From positions 124,001 through 188,000 of the forward strand of contig CAJFTU010000009.1 in assembly GCA_904420065.1 (NCBI GenBank): 64,000 bases of DNA, in the 5' to 3' direction. This document shows, piece by piece, positions 35,340 to 45,658 of the stretch; position 1 is the first letter of the stretch, and each line of letters begins with the position of its first letter. Under the pieces are notes generated by a model, which was not told where the DNA came from, did not search any database, and saw only the letters and a program-made list of their open reading frames with translations. The position numbers were made by a program, and so were the translations under genes. Origin of the DNA: an uncultured Emergencia sp. GTDB taxonomy: Bacteria; Bacillota; Clostridia; Peptostreptococcales; Anaerovoracaceae.

Positions 35340-37070
35340 ATGATAAAACGACTGCAAAAAAGATATGCTCTCTCTGAGCAGGGAGCGAAAGATCTCGTCA
35401 AAGGCTGTCTGGCCTGTGTCCTTCAAAATCTTTCCTTTATGTTTCCGGTCGGACTATTGTTTTTTTTAGTCAGCGATCTGCTAAACGGCGGCATTCCCGG
35501 CGAGAAAACCGCTTTTTACATTATTGGCTGTGTAGGGTGCATCGCTTTTATTCTGCTCGCTACTTACCTCCAGTACAATGCCACCTACTTTGCCACCTAT
35601 AGAGAAAGCGGCGTGCGGCGTATTACCCTGGCCGAACGGCTGAGGAAGATTCCGCTGTCCTTTTTTGGCAAAAAAGATCTGGCCGATCTTACCAGCACAA
35701 TCATGGCCGACTGCACCTTTCTTGAGCAGAGCTTTTCCCATTTTATTCCTGAACTGGCAGGCTCCATCATTTCCACAACGCTCATTTCCATCAGTCTGCT
35801 GTTTTTCGACTGGCGCATGGCGTTGGCGGCGCTGTGGGTTATGCCGGTTTCCTTCGCGATAGTGGGTCTTTCGGCAAAAGTACAGGAAAAGCTCAATCAA
35901 AAAGCCATGGATGTCAAGATGGACTGCGCCGACGGGATTCAGGAGTGCATCGAAACAGTACGGGACTTGAAAGCCAACAATGCGGAAGCGGAATACATGA
36001 AGGGACTGGAGAAGAAAATCCGAGCAGTGGAACACCGCTCCATTCTCAACGAATTTGGAATTGCCGTCTTTGTGGTTTCCGCATCGTTAATATTAAAATT
36101 AGGAATTGCCACCGTTTCATTGGTTGGTTCCGTCCTGTTAATCCAAGGCAGTTTAGATGTGATCACTTTCTTTCTGTTTTTACTGGTCGTATCTCGGCTT
36201 TATGACCCGCTGCAGGGCGCACTTCAAAATCTGGCGGCAGTAATCAGCACACGCACCAACATCGCCCGTATGAATGAAATCCTCGATCATCCTGTTCAGA
36301 AAGGCGACAATCGACTTTCCAACAACGGCTATGACATTGTCTTCGACCACGTGAGGTTTGCCTATAATACCGAAACGGTTTTAAAAAACGTTTCCTTTAC
36401 CGCAAAACAGGGTGAAGTTACCGCTTTGGTCGGACCATCAGGCGGCGGCAAAACAACCGTTTCCAGGCTGGCAGCAAGGTTCTGGGATGTAAATCAGGGC
36501 AGAATCACTATAGGAGGTATGGATATTTCCAGGACTGACCCGGAAACATTGCTGTCCCTGTTCTCTATTGTTTTTCAGGATGTGACTTTATTTGACAATA
36601 CCATTTTAGAAAATATCCGGATCGGAAATAAAGACGCTACCGACGAGCAGGTGATAGCGGCAGCGAAGCTGGCCAATGTAGATGAATTTGCGGAAAAGCT
36701 TCCAGACGGATGGAATACCAATATCGGTGAAAACGGCTGTGAACTTTCCGGCGGAGAAAGGCAGCGCATTTCCATCGCCCGAGCTTTTCTGAAAAATGCT
36801 CCGATTATTTTGTTAGATGAGGCCACCGCTTCGCTGGATGTAGAAAACGAAACGTTGATTCAAACAGCACTATCTCGTTTGATTGCCGATAAGACCGTGT
36901 TGGTGATTGCCCACAGAATGCGCACAGTTGCAGGGGCAGACAAGATCGTAGTGCTTGCAGATGGCGTCGCAGCAGAAGAAGGCACGCCATACGAATTAAA
37001 AAAGAAAAACGGTCTTTATGCCCGCATGGTAAAACTGCAGACGGAAAGTCAGAACTGGAAACTGAAATAA
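35340..37070 (+). CDS. ABC exporter-type half transporter 2 (permease-ATPase fusion)
   Basis: A 576 aa partner of the preceding gene with the same layout: six helices, Walker A GPSGGGKTT, signature LSGGERQRISIARA, Walker B IILLDEATASLD and IAHRMRTV. In both ATPases the catalytic Glu after Walker B is present, so neither site looks degenerate. AAAGGAGG lies 9 nt before the ATG. The overlapping longer frame into the upstream gene is spurious. Presumably a heterodimer controlled by the TetR regulator. Confidence 0.92.
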   Translation: MIKRLQKRYALSEQGAKDLVKGCLACVLQNLSFMFPVGLLFFLVSDLLNGGIPGEKTAFYIIGCVGCIAFILLATYLQYNATYFATYRESGVRRITLAERLRKIPLSFFGKKDLADLTSTIMADCTFLEQSFSHFIPELAGSIISTTLISISLLFFDWRMALAALWVMPVSFAIVGLSAKVQEKLNQKAMDVKMDCADGIQECIETVRDLKANNAEAEYMKGLEKKIRAVEHRSILNEFGIAVFVVSASLILKLGIATVSLVGSVLLIQGSLDVITFFLFLLVVSRLYDPLQGALQNLAAVISTRTNIARMNEILDHPVQKGDNRLSNNGYDIVFDHVRFAYNTETVLKNVSFTAKQGEVTALVGPSGGGKTTVSRLAARFWDVNQGRITIGGMDISRTDPETLLSLFSIVFQDVTLFDNTILENIRIGNKDATDEQVIAAAKLANVDEFAEKLPDGWNTNIGENGCELSGGERQRISIARAFLKNAPIILLDEATASLDVENETLIQTALSRLIADKTVLVIAHRMRTVAGADKIVVLADGVAAEEGTPYELKKKNGLYARMVKLQTESQNWKLK

Positions 37071-37112
37071 AAAAGAAAAGTCTTCAGCCACACAAAATGT
37101 AAACAACGAACT

Positions 37113-37142
37113 GGAACCGGTGCGGCATGACACACCGGTTCC
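37113..37142 (+). terminator. Terminator of the TetR-ABC operon
   Basis: GGAACCGGTG pairs perfectly with CACCGGTTCC around a 10 nt loop, followed by GATTTTAC. It lies about 42 nt after the stop codon. Confidence 0.75.
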
Positions 37143-37293
37143 GATTTTACTTTATCTAAAAGCTGTCACAAACTGTGCTTTCTCTTCCGCAGAACCATGA
37201 CAAAAGAAAAAAAGAGGTATATAATGATAAGTACATCCGTTGCGCCGAAAACGGCAGCACCGCAACAAATCATGAATCATACGGAGGAGAAAA

Positions 37294-37791
37294 ATGAAAA
37301 AATACCTGGATATTCTGTGCGGGCAGGGAGCCGCAGAAGCGAAAATTATCGATACTTCCACGATCGTTACTGCACCGTGGACGATCTATCGCTGCCAGTT
37401 CGGCTGCGACTTTTTCGGCAAAAGCTTCTGCTGTCCGCCTAACGTCCCGTCTTACAAAGAAACTCAAGACATTATCGATTGCTACGAAACCGGAATCATG
37501 TTTAACTTAAAGGAAGTCGAATACGCCCAGGTTACGCCTATGGCCGTGGAAGTAGCCAGAGAAGCCTTCCTCGACGGCTTTTACAAGGCTATCGCCTTCG
37601 GCAGCGGCCCGTGCGGTCTCTGCAGTGAATGCGGTCTCGATCACTGCAGATTTCCCAAAAAAACCGTTCCTTCCATGGAAGGATGCGGCATAGACGTATT
37701 TCAAACGGCCAGAAACAACGGCTTCACCATCGATACTCTGCGAGACAGAGATGACGACCACAATTATTTCGGCCTCGTACTTCTCCAGTAA
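37294..37791 (+). CDS. DUF2284 predicted metal-binding protein
   Basis: A 165 aa cysteine-rich soluble protein of the DUF2284 family. Conserved features include the early CQFGCDFFGKSFCCPPN block, the middle GPCGLCSECG, and CRFPKK with EGCGID near the end. The Cys spacing suggests an iron-sulphur or other metal site. The function of the family is unknown, and it often stands near corrinoid or radical enzymes. AGGAGG-like bases lie before the ATG. It converges on the damaged dehydratase-activase gene. Confidence 0.85.
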   Translation: MKKYLDILCGQGAAEAKIIDTSTIVTAPWTIYRCQFGCDFFGKSFCCPPNVPSYKETQDIIDCYETGIMFNLKEVEYAQVTPMAVEVAREAFLDGFYKAIAFGSGPCGLCSECGLDHCRFPKKTVPSMEGCGIDVFQTARNNGFTIDTLRDRDDDHNYFGLVLLQ

Positions 37792-37806
37792 AGCCCTGTC
37801 CGCAGA

Positions 37807-39217
37807 TCATGCCTTATGATCCAGCGCAAACAGGGCAGCGCCGATGGCGCCGCAAAGATCGGGAGTTTCCGGTACGACGATCTCCTCGCCAAGAAGTTCT
37901 TCAATGCAGCGAACCACGCCTTTATTTCTGGCTCCCCCACCGGTCATCATGAATCGGCCTGCGGCGCCGACTCGGTTCACCAGTGTCATCGTCTTCGACG
38001 CTACGCTTTTGCTGAGGCCGTGAACGATATCCGGAACGCTCTTATTATCGGCAATCAAAGACACGACCTCTGATTCGGCGAATACGGTGCACATACTGTA
38101 TATCGTCAGATCTTCCTGATAATCCAGTCCAACCGTGCTCATCTGATCCAGATCGATTTCCAGAACTTTAGCCATGTTCTCCAAAAATCGCCCTGTCCCG
38201 GCGGCACACTTGTCGTTCATGGCGAAATTCTTTACCCTGCCCTGCTCGTCAAGGGCAATGGCTTTGCTGTCCTGTCCGCCAATATCGATAATCGTGCGAA
38301 CATCTTCGGCCAGATAGGAAGCGCCCCTCGCGTGACAGGTGATTTCCGTAACCGCCTCGTCGGCAAAGGAAATATTATTTCGGCCGTAACCGGTGGCTAC
38401 GATAAGCGCGATCTCCTCCTTTGGAATCTTCAGCATTTCAAAGGCTTTTTCTGTGCCTCGCTGGGCTTTGGCACCGGTGCGCACGATGGCGCTGTCGACC
38501 AGCGTTCCCTCCCGGTTCAGCACGGCCACATTTGTCGTTGTGGAGCCGCTGTCAATTCCTACAAAATAGCTTCCTTCTCTCCGTTCAAGCTGATCCTTTT
38601 CCATGCCCATGCTTTCGATAAAACCTCCTATTCTCGTAGACAGCTGCCCGAGAGACTGGCGGGTAAAGTCCGTCTCTATCTTAAGCAGAGGCAGATCTGT
38701 CTGTTTTCTCACTTCTTCGTACTCAAATCCGTAATAATCGCAGAATTTTACCGTATGATAGACGATACCCTTTAATCCGGGATGAACGAAGAGTCTTCTT
38801 CGCTGGGAAACATCGGCCATCCGCATGCAGGGAATCTGCGAAAGCAGCTGATCCGCATACCACAGCATCAGTTCTTCGAAATCCTGCTGTTTTTCCGGTT
38901 TATCCAGTCTTCGATTGCTGTTGCAGGTAAAATCCTCCACGGCAAAAGGAATCTGTTCTTTCAGCCTGGACAGCAGTCCTTCGCTCACTCTGGCGCCCAT
39001 CAGACCGATAAAATCTCCCTGCGGCGGTTCTTTCTCCTCGGAAAAGGAGGCGCAGAACCTCTCAAAATCAAAGTCCTGACCCGTAAAATTTCCATATTCC
39101 GGTGCAAGATCTATGAGCTGATCCCGAAACTGAAGCTTGGCGCATCGGTCGTCGCCGTGGGGCAGATCGAGCGGACAAGAGTTCGACAGGTGTGTATTTA
39201 CAGGTATAACCTAACAT
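37807..39217 (-). pseudogene. 2-hydroxyacyl-CoA dehydratase D-like subunit fused to its activase, internally deleted
   Basis: The ATG at 39217 opens with the family N-terminus MLGYTCKYTPVELL, then goes out of frame after 14-15 codons. From about 39180 another frame resumes with CPLDLPHGDDRCAKL and runs to 37807. Homologues have roughly 80-100 more residues at this point, including the CCDS cysteine motif, so an internal deletion with frame change is likely. Downstream parts are intact: KGIVYHTVKFCDYYGF, then the BadF/HgdC-type ATPase activator with GIDSGSTTTN, DIGGQDSKAI and the [4Fe-4S] cysteines in NDKCAAGTG and SMCTVFAESE. The activase half could still be made from an internal start near 39000. 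Confidence 0.8.
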
Positions 39218-40477
39218 CTTCTTCCCTCCAATTGTTCCAGAAAAGCCTCTATTCTGGTTACCATCTGCCCTTCCTGGACATTGCGCCGGTCACATCCGTC
39301 GTCGTCGATGACTAAAGCAGGAAATCCCGCTTCTTCAAAGGCCTGTTTAGCCGATGCGGACGCACCGAGAGTCTGTTTACAGCCCCAATGGCAGAAATAG
39401 ATGATTCCGTCTGCTTTCATCTTTTTTGCATATTCCAACGTCCGTCCGACTCTCCGCTGAGACGGCCCGTTATACCAATTTCGGATCAAATACTCCGCCA
39501 TTGTCCGATAAGGATCCGTCCAGGTAAGGTCTTCCGGGGCATCTATATCCATATCACATACGGCAATCTCCACACGATCGTTATAGTCGAAGATTCGGCA
39601 CAGGGACTCCTGCCAGTACGGCAGCGTATGTACCCACAGAATCCGCAGACCCTCGCGCCGCTTTGGAAGCTTTTTCAAATCTTCGATCAACCTTTGGGTA
39701 TAATGTTCAGTTTCCCTGGTTCCCCGCAGAACGTGAAGGGCAAAAGCGTCGATCATATGAGAGGTCATCTTCAGAGATTCGCTCCGATCAAATTTCAATC
39801 GGAGTGCCTGCCTGTAGTTTTCAAGAGAACGCCTCGATCGCTCCATAGTCTCTGCAAGCCTGTCCGCTCTCAGCTTTTTTCCTGTATTTTCTTCGATAAA
39901 GTCTGTCATATCCTGAAGCTGCTTTTGCAGGTACTCTATATTCCGTTCGCTGTCCCGGTAAGGAACATCCAGTACAAAATGGGGGCGTCCCGTAGTACTC
40001 GGATAGTCTGCGAAAAGTCAGCTGATTGGCGTCGCAGGCCAGCGTGGTATTCAGGACGAAAGACGGGCGGGGGATTACATCCGACTCAGCCAAGCCCATC
40101 AGCAGCTTGTGGTAGGAACACAGAGTCTCTGGTACCCCGCTGTTCTCTGCCTTTTCAAGCAATCCTCTCTCGCAGCCTATGGCTGCCATATAGCAGCTGA
40201 GTCCTTCCGGAAACACCGGAAGGATGTCCATGGCGTGAAGCACCTTGCAAGGGGTAAAAATGCTGACGATGGCACTGTTCTTCGGCCTGTTCAAGCTCTT
40301 TCCCGTAGCTCGGTTGCAGGCCCACAGCATGTACCGTCTTGAAGGCATTCCCTTTCCAGCCAGTCTGTGGACCTGTCCGTACGCCTGAAAAGCCGTATCC
40401 ATCAGCCGAGCTGCAGATTTCGGATTTGTCTCTATCCGCTTTTCCATCATTTGTCCAAATATCTTTACTGCGTCCAT
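39211..40477 (-). pseudogene. 2-hydroxyacyl-CoA dehydratase subunit (HgdB/HgdC-system), one-base frameshift
   Basis: Two overlapping frames together encode one about 421 aa protein. The first (from ATG 40477) carries IFTPCKVLHAMDILPVFPE and NTTLACDANQLTF, then reaches a GGGGG tract (plus strand 39981-39985). Removing one base there restores TPHFVLDVPYRDSERN and the rest of the protein, including YFCHWGCKQTLG, up to EGRRC at 39211. The length is 3n+1, matching a single insertion. The subunit would form the radical dehydratase with the next gene, whose ATG overlaps its stop. Sequencing error in the homopolymer cannot be excluded, but the neighbour is damaged too. Confidence 0.85.
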
Positions 40478-40483
40478 TTCTAT

Positions 40484-40975
40484 TTAGTTCTTTGTCAAAT
40501 CTGTAAATTTTGCGCCGATCAGCGCAGACAGCTCCAGCGGAGGCAGTTCGATCTGCAGACCGATTTTACCGCCGCTTACGCAGATGTTTTCCAGGTTTTC
40601 AGCCGTACAGTGGATGGCTGTAGGAAACTTTTTCTTCATACCGATCGGCGAGCAGCCGCCCTTGACATACCCGGTCAGGGGCAGTAGTTCTTTCACGTGA
40701 ACCATTTCTACGTTCTTCTCACCAAAAAATTTTGCCGTTTTTTTCAGATCCAATTCTTTCAGTACGGGAATTACACAGACGTAGTGTTCGCCGCTGTGCC
40801 CTTTCAGTACCAATGTCTTAAACACAGTGTCCGGATCCATTCCCGTCTTCTTTGCCGCGTCGGCTCCGCTCTGAAAACCGTCAGAAACGTCATAGCTGTG
40901 CAGCGTAAAGGGAATACCCTCCGCCGCCACATGCCTCACCGCATTAGTGCGTTCTTCTCTTGCTTTCTTGCTCAT
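40484..40975 (-). CDS. ybaK: Cys-tRNA(Pro)/aminoacyl-tRNA deacylase YbaK
   Basis: Hydrolyses Cys mischarged onto tRNA(Pro). The protein has the YbaK/EbsC core: FKTLVLKG, a lysine-containing ELDLKKTAKFFG, and the strand VKGGCSPIGMKKKFP, the conserved glycine-rich active-site loop. Two near-identical ribosome-site-plus-ATG units lie 27 bp apart, giving starts at 41002 (172 aa) or 40975 (163 aa, beginning MSKKAREERTNAVR). I prefer 40975, because the upstream Shine-Dalgarno bases are locked in the hppA terminator stem. It ends 6 nt before the damaged dehydratase gene. Confidence 0.88.
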   Translation of the reverse strand: MSKKAREERTNAVRHVAAEGIPFTLHSYDVSDGFQSGADAAKKTGMDPDTVFKTLVLKGHSGEHYVCVIPVLKELDLKKTAKFFGEKNVEMVHVKELLPLTGYVKGGCSPIGMKKKFPTAIHCTAENLENICVSGGKIGLQIELPPLELSALIGAKFTDLTKN

Positions 40976-41015
40976 TTCGTAAGGCTCCTGATATGTGCTC
41001 ATTTCAAAAGGCTCC
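40970..41015 (-). repeat. Two copies of a 19 bp ribosome-site/start unit
   Basis: On the minus strand GGAGCCTTTTGAAATGAGC and GGAGCCTTACGAAATGAGC differ at two bases and lie 27 bp apart, in the same frame. Each supplies GGAG, a 9 nt spacer and ATG for ybaK. It looks like a local tandem duplication. Confidence 0.7.
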
Positions 41016-41031
41016 GCCGCAGCGGAGCCTG
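41010..41031 (-). terminator. Terminator of hppA, overlapping the first ybaK ribosome site
   Basis: AGGCTCCGC pairs perfectly with GCGGAGCCT around a 4 nt loop, and TTTT follows on the minus strand. It lies 18 nt after the hppA stop. The 3' arm contains the GGAG of the upstream ybaK start. Confidence 0.75.
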
Positions 41032-41049
41032 ATATTCAATCCATTAAGA

Positions 41050-43068
41050 TTAAAAATTTCCAAATATTCCCGATCCGAACATCGGTGCGAATACAACCGC
41101 TACGATGGTCATCAGCTTGATCAGAATGTTAATGGAAGGACCGGAAGTATCCTTGAACGGATCGCCGACCGTATCGCCGACAACAGCTGCCTTGTGCGGC
41201 TCGCTGCCCTTTCCTCCGAAATTACCTTCTTCGATATATTTCTTCGCATTGTCCCATGCGCCGCCAGCATTGGCCATCATGATGGCAAGAAGTACACCGG
41301 CAGAGAGAGCGCCGCCCAACATGCCGGCCAGAGCCTCAGCTCCGAGAATGAATCCAACAGCGAGAGGCGCAACGATAGCCATGAGACCAGGTACGACCAT
41401 TTCTTTCAGAGCTGCGCCTGTGGAGATATCCACGCATCTGGCGTAATCCGGCTTAGAAGTTCCTTCCATGATACCGGAATCTTCTCTGAACTGTCTTCTC
41501 ACTTCTTCGATCATCTGATTAGCCGCTTTGCCTACGGAGTTCATTGTCATTGCGGAGAAGAGGAACGGCAGCATAGCGCCGATGAAAACTCCGATAATAA
41601 CAATTGGGTCAAGCAGACTTACCAGCTCAATCTTAGCAACTTCCGCATAGGAAACGAACAGAGCCAGAGCAGTAAGCGCAGCGGAACCGATTGCAAAACC
41701 CTTGCCGATAGCTGCGGTAGTGTTGCCTACCGAGTCCAGCTTGTCCGTAATATTTCTTACTTCATGCGGCAGATCCGCCATCTCAGCGATTCCGCCGGCG
41801 TTATCGGAAACCGGACCATAGGCGTCAACCGCAACGGTCATACCGGTGGTAGAAAGCATACCTACAGCAGAAAGAGCGATACCGTATACGCCTGCAAACT
41901 GATAAGAGATAAAAATACCTGCGCAGATGCAGATAATCGGCCAGAGAGTAGACATCATGCCTACGCCTAAACCGCTGATGATGGTCGTCGCAGCACCAGT
42001 CTGGGACTGCTCGGCAATCTTCTTTACGGATTTATAATCTGCAGAAGTATATACTTCCGTAATCTTACCGATGAGAATACCTACGATAAGACCTGCGATA
42101 ATCGCGTAAGCATAAGTAAAGTCGCCCAGCATCTGTTTACTCAGCACGAGCGAACATACGATAACGATGGCTCCGCTGATGTAGGTACCCATGTTCAGGG
42201 CCGCGGCCGGATTGGTATTTTCTCCGCCTCTGACCATAAGAATACCGATCACCGATGCGATAATGCCTACAGCGGATAAGATCAGCGGAAATACTGCTGC
42301 GGTGGTTTCGGAGAAAGTAGCCATTTCCGGTGCGTTGGCAACCGCAACAGCCGCCAGTGTGATTGCAGAAATGATTGATCCGACATAAGACTCAAAGAGG
42401 TCGGATCCCATACCGGCAACATCGCCTACGTTGTCGCCTACATTATCCGCAATAACGGCAGGGTTTCTCGGATCGTCTTCCGGAATTCCCGCTTCTACTT
42501 TTCCGACCAGGTCCGCGCCTACGTCTGCGGCTTTCGTATAGATACCGCCTCCCACTCTTCCAAAGAGAGCCATGGAAGAAGCGCCGAGACCAAATCCGGT
42601 GATACATTCAATTACAGTAGCAAGATCCAGGAAACAGAACACAAGACCCAGACCCAGAAGACCCAGACCGGAAACGCACAGACCCATAACCGCGCCGGAA
42701 CGGAACGCGATCTTCAGCGCCTTCGGCATGCCGGATTCCTTGGCAGCCCAAGCCGTTCTTACGTTTCCTTTTGTCGCTACATTCATGCCGAAGAATCCGG
42801 CCAGAACAGACAGCAGAGCGCCGATAACGTAAAGCACCGCTGTAGTCCAGTTCTTTAATCCGAATCCTATGAGCAGGAACAGTACTGCGATAACAATGAT
42901 CATCGTCTTGTACTCTCTTCTCAGGAAAGCCATTGCGCCTTCTCTGATGAAACCTGCAATTTCCTTCATCCTGTCTGTTCCTTCGTCAGCCTTGCCGATC
43001 CACGACGTCAGACAAAACGCGACGATCAGTCCGACTGCGGCTGCGATAGGAGCAACTACGCTCATCAT
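41050..43068 (-). CDS. hppA: Membrane-bound ion-pumping pyrophosphatase
   Basis: A 672 aa protein with about 16 helices that uses pyrophosphate hydrolysis to pump H+ or Na+. The substrate-binding segments are visible: [20 protein letters not shown] (DNVGDNVGD motif) and [15 protein letters not shown] near the C-terminus. At the potassium-switch position the sequence reads [10 protein letters not shown] with alanine, not lysine, which by family knowledge indicates the K+-dependent subtype. H+ versus Na+ specificity is undecided. The start at 43068 follows AGGAGG. Such pumps are common in energy-limited fermenters. Confidence 0.95.
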   Translation of the reverse strand: MMSVVAPIAAAVGLIVAFCLTSWIGKADEGTDRMKEIAGFIREGAMAFLRREYKTMIIVIAVLFLLIGFGLKNWTTAVLYVIGALLSVLAGFFGMNVATKGNVRTAWAAKESGMPKALKIAFRSGAVMGLCVSGLGLLGLGLVFCFLDLATVIECITGFGLGASSMALFGRVGGGIYTKAADVGADLVGKVEAGIPEDDPRNPAVIADNVGDNVGDVAGMGSDLFESYVGSIISAITLAAVAVANAPEMATFSETTAAVFPLILSAVGIIASVIGILMVRGGENTNPAAALNMGTYISGAIVIVCSLVLSKQMLGDFTYAYAIIAGLIVGILIGKITEVYTSADYKSVKKIAEQSQTGAATTIISGLGVGMMSTLWPIICICAGIFISYQFAGVYGIALSAVGMLSTTGMTVAVDAYGPVSDNAGGIAEMADLPHEVRNITDKLDSVGNTTAAIGKGFAIGSAALTALALFVSYAEVAKIELVSLLDPIVIIGVFIGAMLPFLFSAMTMNSVGKAANQMIEEVRRQFREDSGIMEGTSKPDYARCVDISTGAALKEMVVPGLMAIVAPLAVGFILGAEALAGMLGGALSAGVLLAIMMANAGGAWDNAKKYIEEGNFGGKGSEPHKAAVVGDTVGDPFKDTSGPSINILIKLMTIVAVVFAPMFGSGIFGNF

Positions 43069-43166
43069 GTTATAAATACCTCCTCTTTTGCTTTTTAAGA
43101 CAAGTTTTAAGAGGCACCAATGAAGCACCTCTTACTCAAGCAAATATAAAAAATAATTTTGACACA

Positions 43167-43403
43167 TTAAAACAGCGCTACAATTGCCAACGAAAGTCCG
43201 ATAAATAAAACAGCGGATACAACGGTGATCTTGCTCAGAATCGCCTCGTAGCCTCTGCTCTTCTTTTTACCAAACAGCTGTTCTGCGCCGCCTGCGATCG
43301 ATCCGGAAAGACCATCGCTGTTGCTGGACTGCAGCAGCACGCTGATAATCATAATAACACTGGCAATAGCCAGCAATATCATAAGAGCGGTCTTCAACCT
43401 CAT
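43167..43403 (-). CDS. secG: Protein translocase subunit SecG
   Basis: A 78 aa membrane protein of the Sec channel. It has two helices (about residues 3-23 and 57-77). Between them lies the family loop LLQSSNSDGLSGSIAGGAEQLFGKKKSRG. It lies downstream of tpiA as in many Firmicutes glycolytic clusters, but with its own promoter about 95 nt upstream. AGGGATGAG precedes the ATG. Confidence 0.93.
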   Translation of the reverse strand: MRLKTALMILLAIASVIMIISVLLQSSNSDGLSGSIAGGAEQLFGKKKSRGYEAILSKITVVSAVLFIGLSLAIVALF

Positions 43404-43504
43404 CCCTCCTTAATCATCTCATCTCAGTCTTCAGGGGAAACTGCCAATATCATATGTATAGAAAATACCTTTCAAGCCTTGTTTACCTGAATTTTAACCA
43501 TTTA

Positions 43505-43533
43505 ACTGTATCACAAGAACTGGTAAAAATCAA
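43505..43533 (-). promoter_or_regulatory. Sigma-A promoter of secG
   Basis: Reading the minus strand, TTGATT (43533-43528) and TACAGT (43510-43505) are 17 nt apart. Transcription would start near 43498, about 95 nt before the secG ATG. Confidence 0.6.
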
Positions 43534-43545
43534 GTATTTTTGACA

Positions 43546-44295
43546 TTAAAAGTTTACGATCTCCATAAATTGATCAGGTGACAGACTCGCTCCGCCGACC
43601 AGAGCGCCGTCGATCTCCGGCATGTTCATGATTTCCGTCGCGTTATCCGGTTTGACGCTGCCGCCGTACTGTATGATTACCCGATCGCAGGTTTCTTCGT
43701 CGTAGATATTCTCCACGGTCTTTCTGATCCAGGCGCACATCTCTCCCGCCTGTTCCGGAGCAGCTGTTTTTCCCGTTCCGATTGCCCAGACTGGCTCATA
43801 GGCGATAACCAGTTTGCCGGCCTCCTCAGCGCTCAACTCCGAAAACGCCTTTTCAAGCTGACTGGCTACAACCTTCTTCTCCTGCCCTTCCTCCCTCTGA
43901 CGCAGGTCTTCTCCTATACAGAGAATCGGCGTAATCGAAGTGCTTCGCAGGAGCTTTTTCAGTTTCAAGTTGACAGTCTTGTCTGTTTCACCGAAATACT
44001 GTCTTCTCTCCGAGTGTCCGACAATGCAATAGTCCACACCGATCTCCTCAAGCATAGAGGCGGAAATCTCTCCGGTAAAGGCGCCCTCCTCCTCAAAGTG
44101 TACGTTCTGAGCGCCAACCCCGATCCCGGTCCCCGCGAAAGACTTAACCAGGTCGTCAAGCTGAGTAAACGGAGCGCATATAGCTGCTCTTATATCGGTA
44201 TCCCTGTATATTTTCTTGAACGCTTCGGCAAACTCACAGGCCTCTTTTCTATTCTTATACATCTTCCAGTTTCCTGCAATAAGCGGAATTCTCAT
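43546..44295 (-). CDS. tpiA: Triosephosphate isomerase
   Basis: Interconverts dihydroxyacetone phosphate and glyceraldehyde 3-phosphate. The 249 aa protein has GNWKMYKN (catalytic Lys), VGHSERRQYFGE (catalytic His) and AYEPVWAIGTGK (catalytic Glu). The closing loop is followed by IQYGGSVKPDN. It lies third in the gap-pgk-tpiA run, 87 nt after pgk. Confidence 0.97.
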   Translation of the reverse strand: MRIPLIAGNWKMYKNRKEACEFAEAFKKIYRDTDIRAAICAPFTQLDDLVKSFAGTGIGVGAQNVHFEEEGAFTGEISASMLEEIGVDYCIVGHSERRQYFGETDKTVNLKLKKLLRSTSITPILCIGEDLRQREEGQEKKVVASQLEKAFSELSAEEAGKLVIAYEPVWAIGTGKTAAPEQAGEMCAWIRKTVENIYDEETCDRVIIQYGGSVKPDNATEIMNMPEIDGALVGGASLSPDQFMEIVNF

Positions 44296-44382
44296 CGTCT
44301 CACATTCCCTTCCTTGCTAATCTGTATCTGTTTTAAGCCGGCGGAGCACTGTAACGCATCCCGCCGGCAAATTTTCTGCTTA

Positions 44383-45567
44383 CTATTTATCTTCGATAAC
44401 CGCAATGCCCGGCAGAGTCTTTCCCTCAAGGAATTCAAGAGATGCGCCTCCGCCGGTAGAAATATGACTCATCTTTTCGGCCAGTCCGAACTGTTCTACC
44501 GCAGCAGCAGAATCGCCTCCGCCGATAATGGTGATCGCCTGACTTTCCGCCAGAATTTCCGCAACGGCTCTGGTGCCGCCGGCAAAGTTCGGCATTTCGA
44601 AAACGCCCATCGGCCCGTTCCAAACTACGGTTTTCACATTCTTCAGCGCTTCCCTATAGAGCTGAACAGTCCGAGGACCGATATCCATTCCCATCATATT
44701 CTCCGGAATGCTGTCTCTGTCGACAGTGACGGTTTCCGCGCCGTTGTCAAACTTGTCTGCACAGATCACATCTACAGGAAGAAGGAACTTCACGCCGTTA
44801 TCCTCGGCTTTTTTCAGAAGCTGACCCGCCAGCTCCACGTTCTCTTCGTCTAAAATCGACGTCCCGATATTGAGTCCCATCGCTTTAAAGAAAGTATAAG
44901 CCATGCCGCCGCCTACAATGAGGGTGTCGACCTTTTTCAGCAGGTTTTCGATGACGGGTATCTTATCGCCCACCTTGGCTCCGCCCATGATTGCAGCAAA
45001 AGGTCTCTCCGGCTGTTCCACTGCGCCGCCGAGGAATTTCACTTCCTTTTCGATAAGGAATCCGGAAACGGCGGGAAGATATTCAGCGACGCCGGCGGTG
45101 GAAGCGTGGGCCCGATGAGCCGTTCCAAAGGCCTCCTGAACGAAAACATCTCCCAGCGAAGCCAGTTCCTTTGCAAAATCCGGATCATTTTTCGTTTCCT
45201 CTTTGCGGAAGCGAACGTTTTCCAGAAGCATTACTTCCCCGTCGCTCAGGGATCCGGCCATTTCCTTTATCGTATCGCAGACGACCACGGGACAACTCTT
45301 AAATTCCACTTCCTTTTCGAGCAGCTGAGAAAGCCGCACCGCTACTGGTTCCAGCGAAAATTCGCTCTTGGCCTCTCCCTTTGGTCTGCCCATGTGGGAC
45401 ATCAATATGACTTTGGCTCCGTGATCCGTCAGATAGCGTATGGTAGGAAGAGCCGCCGTTATGCGGGTATCGTCGGTGATCCGTCCATCCTGCATGGGTA
45501 CGTTAAAATCGCATCTTACCAGCGTTCTCTTTCCTCTGACATCAATATCTCTGATCGTCTTTTTCAT
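44383..45567 (-). CDS. pgk: Phosphoglycerate kinase
   Basis: Makes ATP from 1,3-bisphosphoglycerate. The 394 aa protein starts [15 protein letters not shown], and has the [11 protein letters not shown] substrate loop. Later come LLENVRF, the hinge and nucleotide segments NGPMGVFE and [11 protein letters not shown], and the terminal [16 protein letters not shown]. It lies between gap (91 nt upstream) and tpiA. Confidence 0.97.
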   Translation of the reverse strand: MKKTIRDIDVRGKRTLVRCDFNVPMQDGRITDDTRITAALPTIRYLTDHGAKVILMSHMGRPKGEAKSEFSLEPVAVRLSQLLEKEVEFKSCPVVVCDTIKEMAGSLSDGEVMLLENVRFRKEETKNDPDFAKELASLGDVFVQEAFGTAHRAHASTAGVAEYLPAVSGFLIEKEVKFLGGAVEQPERPFAAIMGGAKVGDKIPVIENLLKKVDTLIVGGGMAYTFFKAMGLNIGTSILDEENVELAGQLLKKAEDNGVKFLLPVDVICADKFDNGAETVTVDRDSIPENMMGMDIGPRTVQLYREALKNVKTVVWNGPMGVFEMPNFAGGTRAVAEILAESQAITIIGGGDSAAAVEQFGLAEKMSHISTGGGASLEFLEGKTLPGIAVIEDK

Positions 45568-45658
45568 TATCCTTGACCTCTCTTTACATTTTCTGATTTT
45601 TTATGTAGCTTCTTCTGCCGATTTTCTCGGCATTTCGCGCCTCGGCAGATTACGAGGT

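Noticed and set aside
40960..41970. 336-codon open frame antisense to hppA
   Set aside because: His/Arg/Ser-rich translation typical of a reversed coding frame, no ribosome site, fully inside hppA.
43086..43135. Inverted repeat AAGAGG-CCTCTT between secG and hppA
   Set aside because: Six perfect pairs plus wobble pairs and no T-run. Could be a weak secG terminator, but the evidence is too thin.
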